Positions 8,518-16,097 of a stretch of 64,000 bases of DNA are shown here, in pieces. Below the pieces are notes generated by a model. That model was not told the origin of the DNA, made no database searches, and saw nothing but the letters and a program-made list of their open reading frames with translations. The position numbers were made by a program, and so were the translations under genes. The DNA comes from Tolypothrix brevis GSE-NOS-MK-07-07A (GTDB lineage Bacteria > Cyanobacteriota > Cyanobacteriia > Cyanobacteriales > Nostocaceae). The DNA lies in assembly GCA_019358985.1 (NCBI GenBank), contig JAHHIJ010000008.1:1-64000 (forward strand). Direction: 5' to 3'. The number at the start of each line of letters is the position of its first letter. Within the stretch, counting starts at the first letter, position 1.

Positions 8518-8704
8518 AGGACTTACGCATTGACAAAAAACACCAAATAGGAGGTATGGATTTCAGGAATTAAAACCTGATTTTTCTTTTGTTTTTTAGC
8601 GATCGCTACCCATTTGAAGATTATTGTCAAAAGCCTGAAACGGCGATTTTACATTCATGCATATTATGTGCAATTTGTACAGTACGTAAATCCTATAAAA
8701 TATA
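8518..8704. mobile_element. MITE-like element with AGGACTTACGCA ends
   Basis: AGGACTTACGCA at 8518-8529 faces TACGTAAATCCT at 8693-8704 (two mismatches). The 187-bp interior is non-coding. The cleanest copy of this family is at 42905-42996. Solo ends occur at 2023, 39504 and 58543. The remaining 8344-8517 stretch shows no gene. Confidence 0.6.
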
Positions 8705-8876
8705 AAGATTCAGTAAATTTGATTGAGATACTTAAAATATTTTGTAAGATATAGCCATATTAGGAATAATTGGCTTACTATAACCATTTTTGAACCTTTC
8801 CTGAGTCTAGGAAAGGGTTCTGAAAATTTTCTACTTTTCATTTAATGAATTATTTGCATACAAGGAGATAAGTATT
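8702..8876 (+). promoter_or_regulatory. Leader of C-A-PCP-TE NRPS with stem-loop and strong RBS
   Basis: An AT-rich leader shared with 1376-1703. A hairpin AACCTTTCCT-loop-AGGAAAGGGTT (8793-8819) sits 58 bp before the start and AAGGAG (8862-8867) is ideally spaced from ATG 8877. The stem-loop could be an attenuator or a 5' UTR structure; no T-run follows it. Confidence 0.5.
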
Positions 8877-11800
8877 ATGAAACAATTAAATAATTGTAAA
8901 GAATCAAATCCCTTGTCTTTTGCCCAACAGCGACTGTGGTTTTTTGAACAACTCGATCCAAATAGCCCAACCTATCACATTTCTAAGGGACTGCACTTGC
9001 AAGGCAACCTCAACGTGGAAGTCTTGCAACAGACTCTGGATACCATTGTTGCCCACAACGAAGCACTGCGAACTAACTTCACAGCACAGGATGGCATCCC
9101 CGTACAGTTAATTAACGAGCCGAAGTTAGTTGAACTCGTGGTGATTGACTTGAGGGATTGTCCAGAAGCAGAACGCACCACCCAAGTAGAAAGGCTGCTA
9201 GAAGATGAGGTGCAACGCCCTTTCAATTTAGCATCAGACTTGATGCTACGTGCCTGCTTGCTTCAGCTATCTCCACAAGAACATATCCTACTGTTGGTAA
9301 TGCACCATATCGCCTCCGATGAGTGGTCAATAAGCATTTTATTTGAACAGTTGACAACCCTTTATCAAGCATTTCTAGAAGGAAAGCCCAATCCTCTGGC
9401 AAAAATGCCCATCCAGTATGCCGACTTTGCCCAATGGCAACGCCAACGGCTCTCTAGTGAAGTGATAGAAAACCAAATCAACTATTGGAAACAGCACCTG
9501 GCAGGTGCTACTCCAGTACTGGAATTACCCACTGATAAACCGCGTCCACCAGTCCAAACCTACCGGGGTGCAAAGCAATCTTTCGTACTACCCCAGAGTT
9601 TATGTGCAGCGCTGCATAGAGTGTCACAACAAGAGGGTGTGACACTGTTCATGACATTGTTGGCAGCGTTTCAAACCCTACTATATCGTTATACTGCACA
9701 AGAAGACATCCTGGTAGGTTCTCCCATCCCAGGTCGAAATTTACCGGAAACCAAACAAGTAATTGGACTTTTTGTCAATACCCTGGTATTACGTACCGAT
9801 ATGTCGGGGAACCCCAGTTTTCGGGAATTGTTGCAAAGGGTGCGATCGCTAGCAATGTCTGCCTATGCACAACAGGACTTGCCCTTTGAAAAGCTGGTAG
9901 AAGAACTGCAATTAGAGCGATCGCTCTCGTATCACCCTTTATTTCAGGTAATGTTTGTCTTGATGGATTCTGCAAGACAAACACTCTATTTGCCAGGACT
10001 GACCTCAACTACCTTTGACTTAGATAACGTCACCTCTAGGTTTGATTTAACGTTGTCAATCAAAGAAACAGAACATGAATTGCAGGGATGGTGGGAATAT
10101 AACACTGATCTGTTTGATGCTGCCACTATTACCAGGATGATAGGGCATTTCCAAACATTACTGGATTCAATAGTTGCTAATCCACAGCAGCAGATTTCCG
10201 AATTGCCACTGCTCACACCAGCTGAACGACACCAGTTACTGTTTGAGTGGAACGATACTCAGGCAGACTATCCACAAAATAAGTGTATCCATGAGTTGTT
10301 AGAACAGCAAGTAGAGCGCAACCCAGACACTGTAGCAGTTGTGTTTGAAAACCAGCAAGTTAGCTATCAGGAATTAAATAGTCGTGCTAACCAATTGGCG
10401 CACTACCTAAAGACTTTGGGTGTAGGATCGGATGTACTGGTTGGCATATGTGTGGAACGTTCCATAGAGATGGTTGTGGGAGTGTTGGGGATTCTGAAAG
10501 CGGGTGGGGCTTATGTGCCTTTAGACCCAACATATCCCAAAGAGCGATCGAGGTTCATGCTGCAAAACTCTCAACCGAAGGTCTTTTTGACTCAGGATTT
10601 TCTGAAAACGGAACTACCGGAAATAAAAACTACAGTTGTTTGTCTCGATACAGATTGGCATTTAATTGCCCAGCAATCAGAAGAAAACTTAAACCAAACG
10701 GCAACAACTGCCAACTTAGCCTATGTGATTTATACCTCTGGCTCAACCGGAACTCCTAAAGGGGTAAAAGTCACACACGGTAATTTGTGTCATTACGCCC
10801 AGGCAATGGGACTGGCGCTAGGGATTACGGCAGAAGATGTATATTTGCATACAGCATCTATTGCTTTCTCCTCTTCCGTCAGGCAGTTAATGGTGCCTCT
10901 GGCTAGTGGCGCTACTGTCACACTTGCGACTTCCGAACAGAGAAAAGACCCAAGAGCGCTGTTTGCGGGAATTAAACAACACGATGTCACGGTTATTGAT
11001 ATCGTCCCCTCCTACTGGCGCAACTGCGTTCACACACTAATTAGCTTAGAACCTGGGACGAGCCAAGCCCTATTAGACAACAAATTGCGCTTGATTGTGT
11101 CTGCCAGCGAACCCCTGCTGTCTGATATTCCCACTCAGTGGACGTTTGGTTTCAAACATAGCGCACGATTAATAAATATGTTTGGTCAAACAGAAACCTG
11201 TGGGATTGTTGCAACCTATCCGATTCCTGCCCAACAGGATGAGCGGGTAAAAATCGTCCCTCTTGGTCGCCCAATTCCTAACACGCAGATTTATCTGCTC
11301 GACTCTCATATGCAACCTGTTCCCATCGGTGTGGCAGGAGAACTGCACATTGGCGGTGTTGGACTGGCGCAAGGCTACCTCAATCGCCCAGAGTTGACAG
11401 ATGAAAAATTCATCCCCAACCCCTTTATTCAAGAAGAGGGGGCACGTATCTACAAAACTGGGGACTTAGCTCGCTTTTTGCCCAATGGTAACATTGAGTT
11501 TCTCGGTCGCGGTGACTACCAAGTAAAAATACGGGGTTTCCGCATTGAGTTGGGAGAGATAGAGGCTGTACTGAGCCAACACCCATCTATAGTTCAGACT
11601 GTAGTCATTGCTTATGAACACATCCCCGGCGATAAACGCTTAGTAGCCTACGTCGTCCCGAATCAACAAACTACAGCCACAATTAGTGAGTTGCGTCGCT
11701 TCCTTAAGGAAAAGCTGCCTGAGTACATGATACCTTCTGTTTTTGTATTCCTAGAAGCCCTACCCCTAACTCCTAGCGGCAAAGTAAACCGCAGCGCCCT

Positions 11801-12998
11801 TCCAGCACCTGAGCAAGCCTTGCAAGAGTCGGAAGTAACTTTTGTTGCTCCCCGCGATGATTTAGAACAAAAGCTTTCGCAAATCTGGGAAGAAGTTTTA
11901 GGTATCCAACCCATTGGCATCATGGATAACTTCTTTGATCTGGGGGGGCATTCCTTGCTAGCTGTGCGCTTATTCTCAAACATTGAGCAGACATTCGGCA
12001 AAAAACTTCCCCTATCTTCCCTGTTTCCATCAGCGACTGTAGAAGCTCTTGCTGAAACTATTTCTCAAACAGAATTAGCTGTTGATAATCAAGTTTCGTC
12101 AACATTGGCTGAGAATAAATCAAAAACTTCTTGGTCATCCCTGGTAGAAATTCAGCCCACAGGTTCCAAACCACCTTTATTTTGTATCCATCCCCTTGGT
12201 GGAGAAACTTTATGTTACCGCGATTTGGCAAATCATCTAGGATCGGAGCAACCAGTTTATGGGTTACAACCAATTGGGTTAGATGGAAAACAGCCTCACC
12301 ATACTCGCATTGAAGACATGGCATCGCACTATATTCAAGAAATTCAGAAGATTCAGCCCAATGGTCCTTATTTTCTATTAGGGTGGTCTTTTGGAGGTTT
12401 TGTTGTCTACGAAATGGCTCAACAACTTTACTCTCAAGGTGAGAAAGTGGATCTTGTCGGGATGATTGACAGCACTCGTCCAGGTTATTCTAAGCGATCG
12501 CCATTTTTAATCCGAGTTTTTCTGCACTTAAATAATATTTTCCGACGAGGACCGGCTTATATCTGGGAAAAGGCTGTGGGTTGGAGCAACCAGGGCAAGT
12601 ATGAGATTCAACAGAGATACAAGCGTTACGTAAATGCGACACAACATTTATTAGATATTACGCCGCATTTAGCAGATGATGACGAACACTTAGAAGTTAT
12701 AGGCGCTAATGTGCAAGCTCTAGACAAATATATTTTTCAAGTTTACCCCGGTCGAATGACCCTTTTTCGGACTGAAGATGAAAATCGCTACGAAGCGATC
12801 GGCGAAACATACGATCCTCAATTCGGTTGGGGTGATATCATCACTGGAGGAATAGATATCAATTACATTCCCGGTTCTCACTTATCTGTGATGGAAGAAC
12901 CCTATGTACAGGTAATAGCAGAACAATTAAAGGTTTACCTAGAAAAGGCTCATGGAATCAACTTAAAGGATTACAGCAGATTTCAGGTAAATGTATAA
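8877..12998 (+). CDS. Single-module NRPS: condensation-adenylation-PCP-thioesterase
   Basis: A 1373-residue protein. The C domain (1-440) starts PLSFAQQRLWFFEQLDP; its catalytic HHxxxDG motif reads HHIASDE (near 143), so the catalytic His and Asp are kept but the Gly is Glu. The A domain (470-980) has YTSGSTGTPKG near 619, YKTGDLA near 858 and KIRGFRIE. The A4 region reads IAFSSSVRQL (near 662) instead of FDxS, so the alpha-amino-binding Asp is replaced by Ser. The PCP has DLGGHSLL near 1023. The thioesterase has GWSFGG near 1169 and a terminal GSHLS near 1332. It would condense an upstream acyl or peptidyl donor with an unusual acid and release it. The A-PCP-TE part is a diverged paralogue of the gene at 2090. 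No phosphopantetheinyl transferase or exporter is nearby. Confidence 0.93.
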   Translation: MKQLNNCKESNPLSFAQQRLWFFEQLDPNSPTYHISKGLHLQGNLNVEVLQQTLDTIVAHNEALRTNFTAQDGIPVQLINEPKLVELVVIDLRDCPEAERTTQVERLLEDEVQRPFNLASDLMLRACLLQLSPQEHILLLVMHHIASDEWSISILFEQLTTLYQAFLEGKPNPLAKMPIQYADFAQWQRQRLSSEVIENQINYWKQHLAGATPVLELPTDKPRPPVQTYRGAKQSFVLPQSLCAALHRVSQQEGVTLFMTLLAAFQTLLYRYTAQEDILVGSPIPGRNLPETKQVIGLFVNTLVLRTDMSGNPSFRELLQRVRSLAMSAYAQQDLPFEKLVEELQLERSLSYHPLFQVMFVLMDSARQTLYLPGLTSTTFDLDNVTSRFDLTLSIKETEHELQGWWEYNTDLFDAATITRMIGHFQTLLDSIVANPQQQISELPLLTPAERHQLLFEWNDTQADYPQNKCIHELLEQQVERNPDTVAVVFENQQVSYQELNSRANQLAHYLKTLGVGSDVLVGICVERSIEMVVGVLGILKAGGAYVPLDPTYPKERSRFMLQNSQPKVFLTQDFLKTELPEIKTTVVCLDTDWHLIAQQSEENLNQTATTANLAYVIYTSGSTGTPKGVKVTHGNLCHYAQAMGLALGITAEDVYLHTASIAFSSSVRQLMVPLASGATVTLATSEQRKDPRALFAGIKQHDVTVIDIVPSYWRNCVHTLISLEPGTSQALLDNKLRLIVSASEPLLSDIPTQWTFGFKHSARLINMFGQTETCGIVATYPIPAQQDERVKIVPLGRPIPNTQIYLLDSHMQPVPIGVAGELHIGGVGLAQGYLNRPELTDEKFIPNPFIQEEGARIYKTGDLARFLPNGNIEFLGRGDYQVKIRGFRIELGEIEAVLSQHPSIVQTVVIAYEHIPGDKRLVAYVVPNQQTTATISELRRFLKEKLPEYMIPSVFVFLEALPLTPSGKVNRSALPAPEQALQESEVTFVAPRDDLEQKLSQIWEEVLGIQPIGIMDNFFDLGGHSLLAVRLFSNIEQTFGKKLPLSSLFPSATVEALAETISQTELAVDNQVSSTLAENKSKTSWSSLVEIQPTGSKPPLFCIHPLGGETLCYRDLANHLGSEQPVYGLQPIGLDGKQPHHTRIEDMASHYIQEIQKIQPNGPYFLLGWSFGGFVVYEMAQQLYSQGEKVDLVGMIDSTRPGYSKRSPFLIRVFLHLNNIFRRGPAYIWEKAVGWSNQGKYEIQQRYKRYVNATQHLLDITPHLADDDEHLEVIGANVQALDKYIFQVYPGRMTLFRTEDENRYEAIGETYDPQFGWGDIITGGIDINYIPGSHLSVMEEPYVQVIAEQLKVYLEKAHGINLKDYSRFQVNV

Positions 12999-13081
12999 AA
13001 CCCCTCTCCTTGCAGAGACATAGCACAGAATAGTCTCTATATGTCAATACAGTTCAGTTAGCGTCAAAAGCTTTAAACTGC

Positions 13082-13156
13082 GTAGGTTGGGTTGAGGAAC
13101 GAAACCCAACATTTTCGGGAGGTTTGTTGGGTTTCACGACCTTCAACCCAACCTAC
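13082..13156. repeat. GTAGGTTGGGTT palindromic repeat, copy 2
   Basis: A 75-bp imperfect palindrome with the same arms as 4975-5052, 84 bp after the NRPS stop. A solo AATACAGTTCAGTTA repeat end lies just upstream (near 13046) in front of it. Confidence 0.85.
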
Positions 13157-13250
13157 AATTATCCTTAACACCAAGCATATTGCTCTATATGTATTCAATT
13201 ACAGCGCAATTTGCTGTACCTATTTTAACGGCATACCTAATCTTAATTAA

Positions 13251-13347
13251 CTAATATTTATTATTTAGTTAACTCAACGTTAATTTGAAAACATTAATAC
13301 TAATATTTATTATTTAGTTAACTCAACGTTAATTTGGAAACTTTAGT
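13251..13347 (+). repeat. 49-bp tandem duplication upstream of nucA
   Basis: The sequence CTAATATTTATTATTTAGTT through AACTCAACGTTAATTTG occurs twice with a period of 49 bp, ending 54 bp before the nucA start. Its position and AT content suggest a duplicated promoter or operator segment. No protein is encoded. Confidence 0.75.
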
Positions 13348-13401
13348 ATTTAGGCGAGTGAAAAGTTGAAAAGACAAATACAACTTCAAAACTAAATACT
13401 G

Positions 13402-14244
13402 ATGAAAAAAGCTAAGTTTTCGACTTTACTGATTGGTTTTGCATCTGCTTCTTTACTTACTGTTGCATTTGCTCTATTGCCTAAGATTGCACCAGCTCAA
13501 GTCTCAACAAGTGTGCATTTAACTATGGGTAATCCTAGTGGTGCTGGCACTTCTAACCTCAACAACTATTTATTGAATAAATCGCAATACGCAACATCAC
13601 ATAACTGTGGTAAAAGAATCCCAAACTGGGTTAGCTGGCAGTTAAAGTCATCTTGGCTTGGCAGTGCACCACGACAAGATGACTTCCGTGCAGATACCAC
13701 GCTACCTTCAGGCTGTTATCGAGTTGTTACCGGTGACTACACTAACAGTGGATTTGACCGGGGACATATGACACCCTCGGCAGACAGAACAAACACTATT
13801 CCGAACAATTCTGCAACATTTTTGATGACAAACATAATTCCACAAGCCCCTGATAACAATCAAGGAGTGTGGGCAAGACTAGAAGACTACGCCAGAACTT
13901 TACTGAGCAGCAATGATCTATATATCATTTCTGGTGCATACGGCACAGGTGGCACTGGGTCGAATGGATTTAAGAGCGTCATTTCAAGCAATAACATTGT
14001 AGTACCAGCAAGAACTTGGAAGATAATTGTGGTTGTGCCTAAAGGCGGAACAGCAAGTAGTGTTAATAATTCTACACGCGTTATTGCTGTTGATATACCT
14101 AATGGTCAGGGAGTCCGAAACGCTAACTGGCGCGATTACAGAGTTACTGTTGATTCAATTGAAGCTGCAACTACTTATAACTTCCTATCCCAAGTTTCTA
14201 GTTCTGTTCAAAGTGTAATTGAATCCAGAGTTGATACTCAGTAA
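13402..14244 (+). CDS. nucA: Secreted sugar-non-specific endonuclease NucA
   Basis: This 280-residue DNA/RNA non-specific endonuclease carries a Sec signal peptide (KKAKFSTLLIGFASASLL, ending APAQ near residue 33), so it acts outside the cytoplasm. The beta-beta-alpha-metal motif DRGHMTPSADR near 118 holds the catalytic His, and the metal-binding Asn is in the NNQGVWARLE segment near 155. Length matches Anabaena NucA. The inhibitor gene nuiA faces it downstream across a palindromic terminator. Cytosolic inhibitor plus exported nuclease is the established NucA/NuiA logic. The duplicated 49-bp block upstream may affect expression. Confidence 0.92.
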   Translation: MKKAKFSTLLIGFASASLLTVAFALLPKIAPAQVSTSVHLTMGNPSGAGTSNLNNYLLNKSQYATSHNCGKRIPNWVSWQLKSSWLGSAPRQDDFRADTTLPSGCYRVVTGDYTNSGFDRGHMTPSADRTNTIPNNSATFLMTNIIPQAPDNNQGVWARLEDYARTLLSSNDLYIISGAYGTGGTGSNGFKSVISSNNIVVPARTWKIIVVVPKGGTASSVNNSTRVIAVDIPNGQGVRNANWRDYRVTVDSIEAATTYNFLSQVSSSVQSVIESRVDTQ

Positions 14245-14269
14245 AACTCAATCCAATAATTAAAAGTAT

Positions 14270-14297
14270 TTAGCCTGTCTAATATTAGACAGGCTAA
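14270..14297. terminator. Perfect palindromic hairpin after nucA
   Basis: TTAGCCTGTCT (14270-14280), loop AATATT, AGACAGGCTAA (14287-14297): an 11-bp perfect stem 25 bp past the nucA stop and before the convergent nuiA. It is followed by AATTTTAT rather than a strict T-run. It could act on both convergent transcripts. Confidence 0.6.
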
Positions 14298-14335
14298 TGC
14301 CAATTTTATCGGTTACGCCCTGTGCAACTTCATAC

Positions 14336-14391
14336 ATACAGCAGATTGCGCTTTCATCGAATACAAGAGACGTAGCACTTGGTAGTCTCTA
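14336..14391. repeat. ATACAGCAGATT-family relic
   Basis: Left end ATACAGCAGATTGCG (14336-14350), then a core hairpin AGAGACGTAGCACTTGG plus TAGTCTCTACG. The right terminal repeat is missing. It lies between nucA and nuiA. Confidence 0.65.
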
Positions 14392-14435
14392 CGTTTTTTC
14401 TACCAGATGTCTAATGGTATGAAGTTTTAGTGTGT

Positions 14436-14840
14436 TTAGGTTTCCACGACTTTAGTTGCAAGTCCTGCTAAATCCCCTGACTGAATTTTACCAACCACGT
14501 AAACGTCAATATTTATTTCACCCACACGAAAAACTTGAATATCACTCAGGTTGCTTTCAAGCACTTCTACCAGGTTACGATACTTGCCTACGTTTTCTTT
14601 TTGTTGTTCGTCATGCCATTCTTGCTCTTGTGCAAGATTTCTGAAAAGATAAGATAGGTCAACTGTTTCTACTGGTGAGTTCTCTGGATGATTGGTTAAT
14701 TCTAAAATTTTCTCAGGAGTTAAGGGTTGTTTAACGCCTGACCATAAGAAAGGTTCAAAAGCAAAATCTGACTCACTTGGCATGAGCAAGTCAGTAGAAG
14801 CCTCTTTAAGTTTTGCAGTAATCTCATCAGAATTACTCAT
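14436..14840 (-). CDS. nuiA: NuiA nuclease inhibitor
   Basis: A 134-residue cytosolic protein without signal peptide. It closely follows the Anabaena NuiA plan: SESDFAFEPFLWSG near 23-36, KYRNLVEVLESNLSDIQVFR in the second half, and the C-terminal GDLAGLATKVVET, whose last residues insert into the NucA active site in the known complex. It blocks NucA stoichiometrically and so protects the host from nuclease that is not yet exported. The gene is convergent with nucA. SD-like GGAGAAG lies just before the ATG at 14840. Confidence 0.88.
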   Translation of the reverse strand: MSNSDEITAKLKEASTDLLMPSESDFAFEPFLWSGVKQPLTPEKILELTNHPENSPVETVDLSYLFRNLAQEQEWHDEQQKENVGKYRNLVEVLESNLSDIQVFRVGEINIDVYVVGKIQSGDLAGLATKVVET

Positions 14841-14921
14841 CTGCTCACTTCTCCAAGTCTAAATGTATTTAGCAATAAACTGACAAAGACCAACATTCAG
14901 TATACGTTGACGTGCAACAAC

Positions 14922-14981
14922 ATAGATCATTCCTTCTTTACCGGGGAGAAATTCGACAAACGCGCGAATAGGTATAATCTG
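14922..14981 (-). pseudogene. Detached fragment of pnp (S1-domain segment)
   Basis: About 60 bp match the S1-domain coding part of pnp near 16280-16335 with few changes. On the minus strand it reads [18 protein letters not shown] versus [18 protein letters not shown] in pnp. There is no start codon or continuing frame. It lies about 1.1 kb downstream of pnp. Confidence 0.75.
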
Positions 14982-15043
14982 CAAAAGTAACGCAGTAAGT
15001 ATTTTTACATGATTAGCTGCGTAGACGCTTATAAGGCTTGTCG

Positions 15044-15463
15044 TTAGACATCGCTCAAGATGCCTTTGCCGTTAGTTGCAGTTTGGGTAGGTTGAGTGGC
15101 TGTAATCGTGACAATTGAAGGAACTTGTGAAATAGATTTTTTACTTCCCTTTCGATTAGAGCCACCTGCTTTTGAATACTCCATGCTGTTTCTGCCGTAC
15201 ATACTCGCGACTCCAATAAGCATCCTCTCAGACAGTTGCGAGAGTGTTTTGTCCATCTGAGTTATAGTTTTACGAGATTCCTCAAGATTAGACAGAAGCG
15301 TATTATGGGCTTCTAGGGTGGCACGGGTGTTAGTGATGAGGCTAGTGTAAGCTTCAATGGTTAATCCGTGTCCTAAATCCAGATTCTCATGAATGGATTT
15401 AAGCAGTGCGAGACGGCGTTGAGCTTTGTCTACAGCAGCAGAACCGCGAGTTTTTAGAGACAT
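15044..15463 (-). CDS. Hypothetical helical protein, 139 residues
   Basis: ATG at 15463. The first 95 residues are strongly helical and probably coiled coil (AQRRLALLKSIHENLDLG, TRATLEAHNTLLSNLEESRK). The tail is basic and low-complexity (GGSNRKGSKKS) followed by a Thr/Gln-rich stretch. No membrane segment or enzyme motif is seen. The stop codon and last residues (ILSDV) fall in a GCTTGTCGTTAGACATCGC-type dispersed repeat, so the original C terminus may have been replaced. Family not recognised. Confidence 0.6.
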   Translation of the reverse strand: MSLKTRGSAAVDKAQRRLALLKSIHENLDLGHGLTIEAYTSLITNTRATLEAHNTLLSNLEESRKTITQMDKTLSQLSERMLIGVASMYGRNSMEYSKAGGSNRKGSKKSISQVPSIVTITATQPTQTATNGKGILSDV

Positions 15464-15634
15464 GGGAGATATTTGTTGAATAGTTCTCTTTCAAGATAGT
15501 GGGATGCCCTTCTACGTGATAAGAGTATTTTCGGGGATTTAATTAAGACTAAAATTAAAATTTTAGTAGTATTTTTACGTAAATTATTATATCTGTCCCT
15601 TGTTTCAGGATAAATGCAATGCAATTTAGTAACA

Positions 15635-15802
15635 GCGATCGCCAACCTAACTTTTGCGATCGCCAACCTAACTTTTGCGATCGCCAACCTAACTTTTGCG
15701 ATCGCCAACCTAACTTTTGCGATCGCCACACTAACTTTTGCGATCGCCACACTAACTTTTGCGATCGCCACACTAACTTTTGCGATCGCCACACTAACTT
15801 TT
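15635..15802. repeat. Eight-copy 21-bp tandem array of HIP1 sites
   Basis: Eight perfect GCGATCGC octamers spaced exactly 21 bp apart. The spacer is CAACCTAACTTTT in the first four units and CACACTAACTTTT in the last four. A ninth CTTTTGCGATCGCC occurs alone at 15888. The unit length is a multiple of three without stops, so several artificial frames run open through it; I do not read it as coding. It lies 170 bp upstream of the minus-strand hypothetical gene. Confidence 0.97.
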
Positions 15803-15810
15803 GCACGTAA

Positions 15811-15886
15811 AGACGTAGCAGTGCTACGTCTCTACAAGGAGAGGGGTTTTATATATGTACTTCCTAAGGAGTGAAATCTGCTGTAG
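15811..15886. repeat. ATACAGCAGATT-family element, left-truncated
   Basis: Core hairpin AGACGTAGCAG/TGCTACGTCT (15811-15831), then GGGTTTTATATATGTACTTC and the right end GAAATCTGCTGTA. The left end is replaced by the HIP1 array. Confidence 0.75.
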
Positions 15887-15930
15887 CTTTTGCGATCGCC
15901 GAAATCACAATTTACTAAGCCCAAATCCTC

Positions 15931-15959
15931 GTAGAGACGTTCCGCCGGAATGTCTTTAC
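15931..15959. repeat. Solo core hairpin (GACGTTCCG type)
   Basis: GTAGAGACGTTCCG/CCGGAATGTCTTTAC: an isolated copy of the hairpin core with two mismatched pairs in the stem and no recognisable flanking ends. Confidence 0.6.
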
Positions 15960-16028
15960 ATTTCATTTCGACTTATCCGGCTTGTCCCCTGATTCGTCTT
16001 ATTCGGCTAGTTCTTAAAAATTGCTGAC

Positions 16029-16055
16029 GGCGATGCCTACAGCAAAGGCATCGCC
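16029..16055 (-). terminator. Probable pnp terminator
   Basis: On the minus strand GGCGATGCC, loop TTTGCTGTA, GGCATCGCC, then GTCAGCAATTTTT. A 9-bp perfect stem, 43 bp past the pnp stop. The T-run begins 7 bases after the stem. Confidence 0.55.
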
Positions 16056-16097
16056 TTAGAGATTTTAGACCCAAAATCTAAAATCCTAAAGCGCGAA

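Noticed and set aside
15454-15874. Several open frames through the HIP1 array with seven-residue repeats
   Set aside because: The 21-bp unit contains no stops in most frames, so open frames on both strands are an arithmetic by-product.
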